A stretch of DNA of 64,000 nucleotides from assembly GCF_040183065.1 (NCBI RefSeq), contig NC_091128.1:174956668-175020667 (forward strand), given 5' to 3'. Below, in pieces: positions 13,501-22,753 of the stretch. A model generated the notes under the pieces. It ran no database searches and was not told the origin of the DNA. It was given only the letters and a program-made list of their open reading frames with translations. The DNA is from Periplaneta americana (Eukaryota; Arthropoda; Insecta; Blattodea; Blattidae). The translations under genes and the position numbers were made by a program. The first letter of the stretch is position 1. Each line of letters begins with the position of its first letter.

Positions 13501-16500
13501 CGTCTGAGTGGTGAGAAATTTAATAGCCGGTGCCCACGCCGTGCTTAGTTGGAGACCCGAATCCCGATTCAGGTTCAGCGTTCTGCCGCTATGGCCAGGG
13601 TTTCCAATAGCCTGAACATTTCACCAGGACCTCGGTGTTATTATTCCTCCCTCTGGCACTATAAATTAAGGAGCTGGGTACCCTTAGATATCATTTAATC
13701 CTGAAGATGAGAAAGATGAACACCTTGAAACGTCGGTGGATCACCAACTCATGACCTGGCTGGAAGCCCGAGAAAATTTTGAGTTATCACGTCACCAGGA
13801 AAGCTTCAGTAATTACTGTAAAAAATTGTTATTGCAGGTTTTTTTTTCTAAACTGCTGTCAACTGAATCCTTGTCAGCATGCCATTTCACCGATTGTTTT
13901 TTATGGGCCCTCCCCATCCTGGATGTCATTCACCTTCCTGGCACCATACAGGAAGTATTGTCATATATATTCCGCAACATTCCTTCCATGCTTGTCTGCC
14001 TGCCAGTCCATCTGCCTGTTCTCCTGCTGTCTGCCATCAGGATGAGGGAAGAGGGAATGCTGCTAGCTGCAACATTGCGTTGTGGCCCTGTACCTTCCAC
14101 TTGCTTTACTAGAGACGTCAGAAGTCGAATCTTACCCTGTGGCCATTCAGCACTGTTCAACTGGCAATCAGTGTTGTAAAGAAACCAGTGCTTTGCCCCT
14201 TATCTCGCATTTTCATCTCTTATCTTCCTCACTACTTCTCTGCTATCCTCTTCCTCACTGCCTCTTATCTTTCCACTTCTTGTCATCTTCTTCCCCATTT
14301 TCAGCAGTATAAGAAGTGACGTGAAATATGTTCCAGCTTTCTGAGGACAAAGAGGAGTTGCAGTTTGTGTTGGTGGTACACATACTGGAGGACGAGATGG
14401 ACAATGAAGCGGTCTCAACTGGTTGGGTAGTCCTCAGAAAGCTGTCTGACTTCCAGAATCTGCACCGTAAACTGTGGTGAGTTACAAAACTAACCAAGTC
14501 TGAAGGCAGGACATTAACTATATAATACTTCTGGTCTAATGGCATTACATTTGTGTTAGTAGACCTTTTGGTAGATATATGATTTCAGTCATATTTTTTT
14601 CATTTCAGCCATATGAACTCAAGTGTAAAAAATCTGGAACTTCCTTCTCAGTCCTTAAAATTTCGGTTTGGGAAAGGAACAAGTTTTCTTGAGAAAGCAA
14701 AGATACAAGTTCACAAGTACTTAAAGGTAAGATGCACTCCTACTCTTGGGGATTTGTAACTCGGAAATGCACAGAGCTTGATTATGGTTTGTTGTTCCAG
14801 TTTGTATTGGAGGACGATCGCTTGAACCAGAGTGAGGCATTGTACACATTCCTGAGCCCCAGCTCTGAGCACCTCAAGCAGGCAGCACCTGCCCCCAAGA
14901 AATCTAGGTTCTCATTGTCCACACTCTTCAAGAGGTGAGTGACCCAAGTGAAGCTTTGTACGTTGTGTTGCCAGTCAGCTGCAACTGTGTGTGTGTTGTG
15001 ATGTGTTGCCATTCAAGTGAAGCTTTGTATATTGTGTTGCCAGTCACCTGCAACTGTGTGTGTGTTGTGATGTGTTGCCATTCAAGTGAAGCTTTGTACG
15101 TTGTGTTGCCAGTCAGCTGCAACTGTGTGTGCTGTGATGTGTTGCCATTCAAGTGAAGCTTTGTATGTTGTGTTGCCAGTCACCTGCAACTGTGTGTGCT
15201 GTGATGTGTTGCCATTCAAGTGAAGCTTTGTATGTTGTGTTGCCAGTCACCTGCAACTGTGTGTGTGTTGTGATGTGTTGCCATTCAAGTGAAGCTTTGT
15301 ATGTTGTGTTGCCAGTCACCTGCAACTGTGTTTGTGTTGTGATGTGTTGCCATTCAAGAGAAGCTTTGTATGTTGTGTTGCCAGTCAGCTGCAACTGTGT
15401 GTGTGTTGTGATGTGTTGCCATTCAAGTGAAGCTTTGTATGTTGTGTTGCCAGTCACCTGCAACTGTGTGTGTTGTGATGTGTTGCCATTCAAGTGAAGC
15501 TTTGTATGTTGTGTTGCCAGTCACCTGCAACTGTGTGTGTGTTGTGATGTGTTGCCATTCAAGTGAAGCTTTGTATGTTGTGTTGCCAGTCACCTGCAAC
15601 TGTGTGTGTGTTGTGATGTGTTGCCATTCAAGTGAAGCTTTGTACGTTGTGTTGCAAGTCAGCTGCAACTGTGTGTGTTGTGATGTGTTGCCATTCAAGT
15701 GAAGCTTTGTACGTTGTGTTGCCAGTCAGCTGCAACTGTGTGTGCTGTGATGTGTTGCCATTCAAGTGAAGCTTTGTACGTTGTGTTGCCAGTCAGCTGC
15801 AACTGTGTGTGTTGTGATGTGTTGCCATTCAAGTGAAGCTTTGTACGTTGTGTTGCCAGTCAGCTGCAACTGTGTGTGTTGTGATGTGTTGCCATTCAAG
15901 TGAAGCTTTGTACGTTGTGTTGCAAGTCAGCTGCAACTGTGTGTGTTGTGATGTGTTGCCATTCAAGTGAAGCTTTGTACGTTGTGTTGCCAGTCACCTG
16001 CAACTGTGTGTGCTGTAATGTGTTGCCATTCAAGTGAAGCTTTGTACGTTGTGTTGCCAGTCACCTGCAACTGTGTGTGTGTGCTGTGATATGTTGCCAT
16101 TCAAGTGAAGCTTTGTACGTTGTGTTGCCAGTCACCTGCAACTGTGTGTGCTGTGATGTGTTGCCATTCAAGTGAAGCTTTGTACGTTGTGTTGCCAGTC
16201 ACCTGCAACTGTGTGTGTTGTGATGTGTTGCCATTCAAGTGAAGCTTTGTACGTTGTGTTGCCAGTCACCTGCAACTGTGTGTGCTGTGATGTGTTGCCA
16301 TTCAAGTGAAGCTTTGTACGTTGTGTTGCCAGTCACCTGCAACTGTGTGTGTGTGCTGTGTTGCCATTCAAGTGAAGCTTTGTACCTTGTGTTGCCAGTC
16401 ACCTGCAACTGTGTGTGCTGTGATGTGTTGCCATTCAAGTGAAGCTTTGTATGTTGTGTTGCCAGTCACCTGCAACTGTGTGTGCTGTAATGTGTTGCCA

Positions 16501-19500
16501 TTCAAGTGAAGCTTTGTACGTTGTGTTGCCAGTCACCTGCAACTGTGTGTGTGTGCTGTGATGTGTTGCCATTCAAGTGAAGCTTTGTACGTTGTGTTGC
16601 CAGTCACCTGCAACTGTGTGTGCTGTGATGTGTTGCCATTCAAGTGAAGCTTTGTATGTTGTGTTGCCAGTCACCTGCAACTGTGTGTGCTGTAATGTGT
16701 TGCCATTCAAGTGAAGCTTTGTACGTTGTGTTGCCAGTCACCTGCAACTGTGTGTGTGTGCTGTGATGTGTTGCCATTCAAGTGAAGCTTTGTACGTTGT
16801 GTTGCCAGTCACCTGCAACTGTGTGTGCTGTGATGTGTTGCCATTCAAGTGAAGCTTTGTACGTTGTGTTGCCAGTCACCTGCAACTGTGTGTGTGTGCT
16901 GTGATGTGTTGCCATTCAAGTGAAGCTTTGTACGTTGTGTTGCCAGTCAGCTGCAACTGTGTGTGCTGTGATGTGTTGCCATTCAAGAGAAGCTTTGTAT
17001 GTTGTGTTGCCAGTCACCTGCAACTGTGTGTGCTGTGATGTGTTGCCATTCAAGTGAAGCTTTGTATGTTGTGTTGCCAGTCACCTGCAACTGTGTGTGT
17101 GTGTTGTGATGTGTTGCCATTCAAGTGAAGCTTTGTATGTTGTGTTGCCAGTCACCTGCAACTGTGTGTGTGTGTTGTGATGTGTTGCCATTCAAGTGAA
17201 GCTTTGTACGTTGGGTTGCCAGTCACCTGCAACTGTGTTTGCTGTGATGTGTTGCCATTCAAGTGAAGCTTTGTATGTTGTGTTGCCAGTCACCTGCAAC
17301 TGTGTGTGTGTTGTAATGTGTTGCCATTCAAGTGAAGCTTTGTACGTTGTGTTGCCAGTCACCTGCAACTGTGTGTGCTGTGATGTGTTGCCATTCAAGT
17401 GAAGCTTTGTACGTTGTGTTGCCAGTCACCTGCAACTGTGTGTGCTGTAATGTGTTGCCATTCAAGTGAAGCTTTGTACATTGTGTTGCCAGTCAGCTGC
17501 AACTGTGTGTGCTGTGATGTGTTGCCATTCAAGTGAAGCTTTGTGTGTTGTGTTGCCAGTCAGCTGCAACTGTGTGTGTTGTGATGTGTTGCCATTCAAG
17601 TGAAGCTTTGTACGTTGTGTTGCCAGTCACCTGCAACTGTGTGTGCTGTAATGTGTTGCCATTCAAGTGAAGCTTTGTACATTGTGTTGCCAGTCAGCTG
17701 CAACTGTGTGTGCTGTGATGTGTTGCCATTCAAGTGAAGCTTTGTATGTTGTGTTGCCAGTCAGCTGCAACTGTGTGTGTTGTGTTGCCAGTCAGCTGCA
17801 ACTGTGTGTGCTGTGATGTGTTGCCATTCAAGTGAAGCTTTGTGTGTTGTGTTGCCAGTCAGCTGCAACTGTGTGTGTTGTGATGTGTTGCCATTCAAGT
17901 AAAGTTTTTGTGTGCTGTGTTTCCTGTCAGCTGCAACTGTGTGTACTGCGATGTGTTGCCAATCAAGTGAAGCTTTGTGTGCTGTGTTGCCAGTCAGCTC
18001 CAACTGTGTGTACTGTGATGTTGCCATTCAAGTGAAGCTTTGTGTGTCATGTCTTGTTGCCAATCATCTGGAGCTCACTGTACTGTACTGTGTTGCCATT
18101 CTGCAGATCTATTTGTTGTGTTGTGTTGTCATTCAGATGAAGTTTTGTGTGCTGTGCTGTGTTGCCAATCAGCTGCAGCTGCATATGCTATGCTGTGTTG
18201 CCATCAGTTCCATTTCTTATTTGCAGTGCTGATCCTGCGCGTGATGCAGACAGTGACGATGAGGACGTGACGTTGCTGCTGGACGAGAGCGAGGGACGCA
18301 GCCTGGAGCAGGGTGTGGACGGTGTGGCGGAGCCCCTGTACCGTCTGCTGGGCGAGGTGTTTGACCTGCGCGGCGTGTTCAAGTGGCTGCGCAGGACTCT
18401 GATCACCTTCGTGCAGATCACCTATGGCAGGACAATAAACAGGTGAACGGAAACTGAAGTCTGGCTGCGATGAGCTTGACCAGATGTGAAGACAGTGAGT
18501 GTTGTGCATGTACTTGCAGGCAGGTGTGCGAGACTGTGAGTTGGCTGTTCTCCGAGCCCATGATGTACTATTACATAAAGCTGCTCATCAAGTCCTGGTG
18601 GCCCAACGGCAAGCTGACCGCAGGCCCGTCGCTGAGGACGGAGGAGGAGAAGCTAGCCACGAGGTATGTTCTCCCAGGCAGTTGTTAAATTGGCTCTACA
18701 TCTCCAGTTCATAGTGACGTTAGCATCTCACTGGCGCTGATACTGTCTTACCATAACACAAACTGAAATCACTGTGTGCAGGACGGAGGCACGTGAACAG
18801 TTCCTGAACAACATCCCTGAAGTACTGAACAACCTGGTGGGACAGCAGAATGCCCGGCGCGGAGCCATGAAGGTGTTCGAGACGCTGCAGGACACTCGCC
18901 TCAACAAGCAACTCTTCTATGTGAGTTGTCAAAAAGTTCAATACATTCTTAGAATACAGTCAACTCCGGATATAGTGAACCTCTGCATATTTCATTCACT
19001 ATATCCGAGGTTCACTATATCTGAAGTGTCTCTCCCCTAACCTTAAATGACAGAAATGAATGAAATTGTGAAGAAGAAAATAAAATATTTCATTTTTGTG
19101 GAATGGATTACACTGTATACTGTTACTCACAGTTGATTTACTTAAACTATGCTATCGACCCACTTCCGCTTGCGAAAAACCACGTTCAATGTCACTTATA
19201 ATATTCGCCTTATCTTCCAAAGAAAACACTTTACGCTTCGACCTTTTTATACAATATATTCACTGTTGGAACACTAGATCAGGTAGAAATGACAAACGCT
19301 GTTATGGTGTGATTGCGTACTCAGCCTTGGAATTTCCCGGTTCACTTATGAAAACTGGGAGAGGGTTGATGGAGTTTGAAAGCCATCGAAATGTTACCTT
19401 CATTTATGCTCTGGACATAATGTCCGTCCCCTTTTAATAAAAGAAGGCAATTTCATTTTCCGTTGTTTCGATTCTATCAGTTATAATGGAAATGTTTCTG

Positions 19501-21409
19501 AGAATAAAAGGCAACCCTTTGACGGTGGAGGATTAGAAATAACAGTAGAGTAGAGTGCCTGAAAACAGAATGACAACCCTTCGATGGTGGAGTGAGGCAA
19601 GGTCGTCACGCGTAGCCTGGATTTACAGTACAGCTCATTGTCTAGGAATCACTAATCCTACCTTTGTCCTTTGACTAAAGGAGTAAGAAACTTAGCATGT
19701 TGTTCTCAACACATTCTTTCAATTTTATACAAGAAGATGTGACTTCAAATAAGAATTGGTCAGAATACAAGGTTTACTATAACCAAAGCGAGGGTTCACT
19801 ATAAACGGAAATATTAATGTACTTTTTAATGTATGCGGGTCGGGACCAACGATTTACTGTCCATTACTCAGGAGAAGACGAGCGGAAAGAATGTGCCCTT
19901 CTTGACTATCGCTGTTGATTATTATAAACATCGCTCAGATAAGCATCCCAGTAGCCGGGTTATTACTCGTGCAAGAAACATGAGTCACAATGCGTATGGA
20001 AATTAAAGCTGAGTTGAACAGAAGGAGACCTAATGTTTCCGCTTACTGCAGTACAAATATTGCACGTGTTGTCGTACGTTATCTATTCACATCCCTTCCT
20101 CCTAGTCCGCTCTCGTCTTCTCCTGAGTCACCGACAGTAGGTGCACTACTGGGTGTTCATTTCAAAGTGTGTCATGACGTCACTGTTGTGAGTCAGTGAT
20201 TTGAAGCGAGTTTCAGATTTTATGTCAGAGAAGTTGCCTATTAATCAAGGCGTTCAATCTGAACTTGAGAACTTGTACGGTATAACTTGAATGTCATAGC
20301 AACAGATGGCGGCCTGTATGGTCTGTGTGCTACCATAACCTTTTCCGAACTGTGTTTTGTGCGGGCAAGTCGTACACAGGGTATTTGTTATCATCGGTTG
20401 CGTACGGCAACATTCCACAATACAAATCAAATGCTCCGTGTCCATGTTAACCGTCAAAATTAATGTCAACAAATACGTAAGTAATCGTCTTAACCCTCTC
20501 CCCATATCCCAACAGTAAGAAAAAAACTCACCTCAGTACGTGTTTCCAAACAGTTCACATTTCTGCCACTACTGGCATTACTGTATGTATCGGTAAGTAC
20601 TCTTCAGAATGAACGCCGTACTTGTCAGGCAACTTCTCTGGCACATAGGTAATATGCCTCTGCGGAAGTGTAGGAAAATTGAATTCTCTAGGCTCATTGA
20701 CTAGCCACATGATGGCATACAGCGAGTCATGACACACTTTGAACTGAACACCCAGTATCGCCGAATGTTCACTATATCCAGAGTTGACTGTATTTCATTT
20801 CCAATGAAATGCCTATTTTTCAGTGCTGCAGTACAAAAGCTGCAACTAAATGTGGCTCCAAAAATAGTGTCTTGAGTGTGAAGAAGCTTGCAACCTTCCT
20901 CCGAAAATTTTTTGCATCTGCAGAGGAAAATTGTGTAGCGAAAGTTGCGAGAAGTGACTGTAGCTTAAGACGGAGTTTATTAGCTGGAGTGTTCCTGTCC
21001 ATTACTCAGCTAACAGCTTACCACACAAACATACTTTGATTAGAGGGAAACCAGACAGAATTGATTCCTCAAGGAAGAAGCCAATGTTGCCAGGTTTTGC
21101 AGGTAGAGCATGTGGTTGTGTCAGTCTGGTTGGCGCAGTTGGTGTAGTGCTGGCTTTCTATGCCCAAGGTTGTGGGTTCGATCCCGGGCCAGGTCGATGG
21201 CATTTAAGTGTGCTTAAATGCGACAGTAGATTTACTGGCTTATAAAAGAACTCCTGTGGGACAAAATTCCGGCACACCGGCGACGCTGATATAACGTCGA
21301 CAGTTGCGAGCGTCGTTAAATAAACCATAACTTTTTAACTTTTATGATGTTTCAGGACTTGTTTGAGGTGCTGCTCTTCGACCTGTGTCCAGAACTTAAG
21401 GCCCAGTGA
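4390..21409 (+). CDS. SNX25: Sorting nexin-25, C-terminal part (12 exons)
   Basis: Spliced CDS of 593 residues plus stop. Exons: 4390-4524, 4598-4807, 8702-8888, 10871-11001, 12845-13018, 14337-14476, 14609-14726, 14801-14934, 18227-18442, 18520-18663, 18782-18920, 21356-21409. All junctions are GT-AG and phases agree. Order seen: end of the PXA-side linker, RGS domain (about residues 46-175; YLTQFLEQVGSPSL, FYPSFLVSDLYQKM), acidic and coiled-coil linker (KLDQLQEKLNNKMQ, VLEKEVEQLQGEKRQLEAHL), PX domain (GWVVLRKLSDFQNLHRKL, SLKFRFGKGTSFLEKAK), basic linker, and nexin-C domain (LYRLLGEVFDLRGVFKWLRR, ending in DLFEVLLFDLCPELKAQ). That order is the SNX13/14/25 family; the QVDK-to-GDKGPEVFYEVQE stretch favours SNX25. 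Family role: phosphoinositide-binding endosomal sorting. SNX25 is linked to TGF-beta receptor traffic. The start, transmembrane and PXA parts must lie upstream of the window. Confidence 0.9.
4598..4807 (+). CDS. SNX25: SNX25 exon: RGS domain, N-terminal half
   Basis: 70 codons, acceptor TTTGCAG, donor GTGTGT. Reads VLSLQEVLGSVVGRRYLTQF and on to QVDK. The YLTQFLEQVGSPSLMGYW stretch is a typical RGS helix pair. The intron before it is only 73 nt. Confidence 0.9.
4888..5104 (+). mobile_element. tRNA-headed SINE, family 2, copy a
   Basis: About 215 nt. A box-like GTAGCGTAGTCGGTATAG, B box GGTTCGGTCCC, body TGGCATTTAAGTGTGTTTAA, end AATAAACCATAA plus T-run. Sister copies at 21126, 34684 and 34957. 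Confidence 0.8.
5410..5842. mobile_element. Palindromic insertion of the tRNA-bearing unit
   Basis: Flanked by ATTCTTGGGATG at 5398-5409 and 5843-5854. The left ~100 bp is the reverse complement of the next ~90 bp; after that one whole forward unit follows. Termini match those of the 42.09-44.02 kb multimer. Confidence 0.8.
5747..5818 (+). tRNA. tRNA-like gene in repeat (GUU loop)
   Basis: 72-nt cloverleaf: D stem GCTC/GAGC, anticodon stem TTGGT/GCCAA (one G-U), T stem CCGGG/CCCGG, discriminator A. The acceptor has two C-C mismatches and base 33 is C, so a working tRNA is doubtful. Confidence 0.4.
6905..8080 (-). pseudogene. DDE-type transposase remnant
   Basis: Reverse strand, with frameshifts: RCRHLREKKK-like helix-turn-helix region (about 7800-7870), WKKCAKKK near 7370, then KPILYLDEMRIDRPTNLTF (7281 downwards) with the first catalytic Asp, and further on LIVVHQDEG and GFVERF. 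Resembles IS630/Tc1-related transposases of arthropods. Split by the SINE at 7545-7738. Confidence 0.55.
7545..7738 (-). mobile_element. tRNA-headed SINE, family 3, copy a
   Basis: Reverse copy. Head GCGTAGCTCAGGAGGTAGCG (A box) and GAGTTCGATTCCC (B box), body with TTACCTGGTTGGGTTTTTTC. Inserted in a transposase remnant. Confidence 0.75.
8702..8888 (+). CDS. SNX25: SNX25 exon: RGS domain, C-terminal half
   Basis: 187 nt, phase 0 in and 1 nt over at the end. Acceptor TTTCAG, donor GTAAAT. Encodes GDKGPEVFYEVQEEVVKSLE and FYPSFLVSDLYQKM, the closing helices of the RGS fold. Confidence 0.9.
8990..9489 (+). mobile_element. LINE 3' fragment (family A), + strand
   Basis: 5'-truncated copy encoding the protein C-terminus from [19 protein letters not shown] to AAMNLRVP stop, open throughout, then GTAAGTAAGTAA. 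Target duplication AGTCTAGTTGTTGCCAA at 8973-8989 and 9490-9506, so a fairly recent insertion. Confidence 0.9.
9507..10870. other. SNX25 intron, nothing recognised
   Basis: AT-rich. A G12 run lies near 10239. No coding or repeat structure I can support. Confidence 0.5.
10871..11001 (+). CDS. SNX25: SNX25 exon: acidic and coiled-coil linker
   Basis: 131 nt. Acceptor ATTACAG, donor GTACTG. The split codon GAT is restored from 8888. Encodes an acidic stretch and then RRKLDQLQEKLNNKMQ, a probable coiled coil. Confidence 0.87.
11104..12126. mobile_element. Mariner-derived element, copy a
   Basis: Terminal repeats ACAAGCAAACATTCTGATGG and TTTGATGGGGGC-type complement. Encodes a mariner transposase C-terminus (WFLSHAADFYDTRIQKLIPW, + strand, about 11400-11480). 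Enlarged by the LINE at 11503-11923. Sister copy at 25749. Confidence 0.7.
11503..11923 (-). mobile_element. LINE 3' fragment (family A), - strand
   Basis: Reverse copy of the 8990 element, 5' truncated, with TTAC tail at the left. Target duplication ATTATTTTGACAA at 11490-11502 and 11924-11936. Nested in the mariner-derived element. Confidence 0.9.
12127..12312. repeat. AAAT/AATT microsatellite after repeat tail
   Basis: Starts with a GGCCT-containing segment also present in inverted form near 31940, then about 150 nt of AAAT, TTAA and AATG units. Confidence 0.75.
12370..12760 (-). pseudogene. LINE reverse-transcriptase C-terminal fragment
   Basis: Reverse frames read IILPALPHGIENWVLSKKRC, FENKILLPL and SRLRWKD, the C-terminal part of a LINE polyprotein different from family A. 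Several frameshifts. Confidence 0.6.
12845..13018 (+). CDS. SNX25: SNX25 exon: coiled coil before PX
   Basis: 58 codons, phase 0. Acceptor TGTACAG, donor GTAGGG. Heptad-like VLEKEVEQLQGEKRQLEAHL, then WGEHLGQWRAVVQSAE leading into the PX domain. Confidence 0.9.
13244..13284 (-). ncRNA. Hammerhead ribozyme candidate, element A left arm
   Basis: Read on the - strand: ACC, CTGAAGAT, stem II GAGGA/TCCTC, GAA, palindrome ACGT, C at the cleavage position, GGT closing a 3-bp stem I. One extra base sits between the CTGANGA core and stem II. Confidence 0.5.
13698..13737 (+). ncRNA. Hammerhead candidate, element A right arm (decayed)
   Basis: Same layout. Stem II is reduced to about 3 bp (GAG/CTT) and stem I has a G-U pair. 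Probably inactive. Confidence 0.35.
14337..14476 (+). CDS. SNX25: SNX25 exon: PX domain, first part
   Basis: 140 nt. The acceptor is ATGTTCCAG; an in-frame TGA lies just upstream, so the exon must start here. Donor GTGAGT. Encodes ELQFVLVVHILEDEMDNE and VVLRKLSDFQNLHRKL, equivalent to the RRYSEF region of PX domains. Confidence 0.88.
14609..14726 (+). CDS. SNX25: SNX25 exon: PX domain, middle
   Basis: 118 nt. Acceptor ATTTCAG, donor GTAAGA. Encodes LPSQSLKFRFGKGTSFLEKA and IQVHKYLK, the proline-rich loop and following helix of PX. Confidence 0.88.
14801..14934 (+). CDS. SNX25: SNX25 exon: end of PX and basic linker
   Basis: 134 nt. Acceptor GTTCCAG, donor GTGAGT. Encodes ALYTFLSPSSEHLKQAAP and the basic KKSRFSLSTLFK. 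The minisatellite starts about ten bases after its donor. Confidence 0.9.
14935..18226. repeat. ~67-bp minisatellite filling an SNX25 intron
   Basis: From about 14942 to 18000 roughly 45 units with landmarks TTGCCATTCAAGTGAAGCTT, GTTGTGTTGCCAGTCA and CTGCAACTGTGTGTG; unit length varies by 2-nt steps in the GT run. Units become diverged from 17.9 to 18.2 kb. The array begins about ten bases after the donor and stops just before the polypyrimidine tract. The AGCT-rich unit is open on both strands, which creates spurious frames. Confidence 0.95.
18227..18442 (+). CDS. SNX25: SNX25 exon: nexin-C domain, first part
   Basis: 216 nt. Acceptor TTTGCAG, donor GTGAAC. Acidic DADSDDEDVTLLLDESEG, then LYRLLGEVFDLRGVFKWLRR and FVQITYGRTINR. 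GC-rich compared with the repeat-filled intron before it. Confidence 0.9.
18520..18663 (+). CDS. SNX25: SNX25 exon: nexin-C domain, second part
   Basis: 144 nt. Acceptor CTTGCAG, donor GTATGT. Encodes QVCETVSWLFSEPMMYYYIK and SWWPNGKL, hallmarks of the nexin-C domain. Confidence 0.9.
18782..18920 (+). CDS. SNX25: SNX25 exon: nexin-C domain, third part
   Basis: 139 nt. Acceptor TGTGCAG, donor GTGAGT. Encodes REQFLNNIPEVLNNLVGQQN and VFETLQDTRLNKQLFY. A pogo-like transposon sits 36 nt into the intron that follows. Confidence 0.9.
18957..20790 (-). mobile_element. Pogo/Tigger-like DNA transposon
   Basis: TA duplication; terminal repeats CAGTCAACTCCGGATATAGT and its near complement (GAGTTGACTG at 20781-20790). 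The reverse strand near 19160-19240 encodes KRKVFSLEDKANIISDIERG, a CENP-B-type helix-turn-helix of pogo transposases. The rest of the transposase is lost. Contains the MITE at 20149. Confidence 0.75.
20149..20755 (-). mobile_element. 607-bp TA-MITE with two small ORFs, copy a
   Basis: Terminal repeats CTGGGTGTTCATTTCAAAGT; TA duplication. Reverse strand carries 60- and 83-codon frames (20737-20555; 20505-20254), the latter matching the copy at 54596 residue for residue in most positions. Confidence 0.75.
21126..21330 (+). mobile_element. tRNA-headed SINE, family 2, copy b
   Basis: TTGGCGCAGTTGGTGTAG (A box), GGTTCGATCCC (B box), ends AATAAACCATAA. Lies 25 nt upstream of the last SNX25 exon, close to where branch point and acceptor must work. 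Confidence 0.85.
21356..21409 (+). CDS. SNX25: SNX25 last coding exon and stop
   Basis: Acceptor TTTCAG, then DLFEVLLFDLCPELKAQ and TGA. Matches the usual family C-terminus. Confidence 0.88.
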   Translation, partial: DLFEVLLFDLCPELKAQ

Positions 21410-21895
21410 CCCAGCCATGGGGACTAGTTGTTGCATCACTTTGAAGTATACTTCAGCGCTAGTTACAATCAGAACAAAGCAGAAATGTGGAAGTAGTGTT
21501 ACCAGCATAGTGTGGCTTGAAAGCTGTTATCAGTATCTTTGACTGTGTTGACATAGTATCTGTGGTGCACTAATTTGTTCAGGCGTGAATTATAGGTGCC
21601 ACTGAGTGCAAGAATTCCATTTCATTCCAATTCCGTGTTTATGTAAACTACAAATATATTCACTGTTGTCCTCCACACGAATGAAGAACCTCCTTGTCAG
21701 CAGGGTTTCTACTCAGCGCACAAATAACATTTTACAGTAGTGCCGGATCTTTCGGGCTGTTGGCTGACAATTCAAGTGTGAGAGAGACTGCCACAAACAG
21801 AAGAGCGGTGTGACAGGATCAGTTTTTGTTGAATGTTTTGTTGTTCCCGACCATGCACAGCAAGCTTCCACTCAATAAATAACCGTGCATTGTGC
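21410..21895 (+). other. SNX25: SNX25 3' untranslated region
   Basis: Unique, repeat-free sequence after the stop, running to a polyadenylation signal. The end is inferred as 15-20 nt past AATAAA at 21874. Confidence 0.6.
21874..21879 (+). terminator. Polyadenylation signal (AATAAA)
   Basis: AATAAATAA cluster about 465 nt after the SNX25 stop; the first good canonical signal downstream. Confidence 0.6.
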
Positions 21896-22427
21896 TTCAC
21901 TGGCCAAGAACGATTGTCCCAGCTGTACAAGTGTCAATTAATGTCAGTGTCATGTTGTTACATTTAGGTTACTGTCAACCATTAAGTAATGCTCTAGTTA
22001 TGAATTTGTGAAGACTGAGGCCTACGGTATTATACTAGGCTGGAAATTTTTATTTCGAATATATAGATCAATTAGTTTGGCGTCACTTAATACTACTAAA
22101 GTTCAGGGTTGCCAGATTTTAGATCTACCGAAGAGGGACATTCTTTTTTCATCATAATATACAGTACTTACGTTTTATTTTAAAGAATGAATGGTATGAA
22201 TATGGGCAGAGTTGACATTTTCATAACTACAAAAAAAAAAAATAATAAAATAAAAAACGAAATAAAAAATATCCCTTTACATACAGTTGAAGAAACTAAT
22301 ATGTATCTCAAAATTGAAATTTTAATTTAAAAAACATATTGTAATTATGTATGACTTGAGGCTTTCCCGGCGTTTGATGTAGAATAACTCTTCTCGGGTT
22401 CTCAGCCAGGTGAGTTGGAGATTAGCT

Positions 22428-22468
22428 TCCAAGCTTTCGACGGCTAGCTCTGCCATCTTCTTCAGGGA
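22428..22468 (-). ncRNA. Hammerhead ribozyme candidate, element B left arm
   Basis: TCC, CTGAAGAA, stem II GATGGC/GCCGTC (6 bp, one G-U), GAA, palindrome AGCT, T at the cleavage position, GGA. Confidence 0.5.
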
Positions 22469-22712
22469 CGAAGTGATGTGGGACCACGTCTAGCCTGTAT
22501 ATATGTAAAAGTAGGGCTTCCCGCTGCGGGCCAATCAGGACCTAGTTCCTAGTGTTCAAACTTGCAGATGCTGCGATGCATTTCCTCCCCGTAAAGGTGA
22601 ACAATGTATGACTTGAGGCTTTCCCGGCATTTGAACTAGCTCCTTATTGGCCCGCAGCGGGAAGCCCTACTTTTACATATATACCGGCTAGACGTGGTCC
22701 CACATCACTTCG

Positions 22713-22753
22713 TCCCTGAAGAAGATGGCAGAGCTAGCCGTCGAAAGCTTGGA
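22713..22753 (+). ncRNA. Hammerhead ribozyme candidate, element B right arm
   Basis: Identical core to the left arm, on the opposite strand. Confidence 0.5.

Larger units (their letters stand above)
13196..13814. mobile_element. Fold-back, Penelope-like non-autonomous element A
   Basis: Inverted arms 13196-13338 and 13645-13785, unpaired tail 13786-13814, 13-bp target duplication ACTGTAAAAAATT at 13183-13195 and 13815-13827. Each arm carries a hammerhead-like motif. No reverse transcriptase inside. Confidence 0.7.

Noticed and set aside
13736..14312. Overlapping ORFs of 76-147 codons before the PX exon
   Set aside because: Partly fold-back element arm, partly pyrimidine-rich intron; no homology and multiple overlapping frames.
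14928..17402. Many open frames on both strands (for example repeats of EALYVVLPVTCNCVC)
   Set aside because: They are translations of the 67-bp minisatellite inside a spliced intron; no start, splice or codon signal supports a protein.
19096..19437. 113-codon + strand ORF
   Set aside because: Lies antisense to the pogo transposase HTH remnant; a shadow frame.
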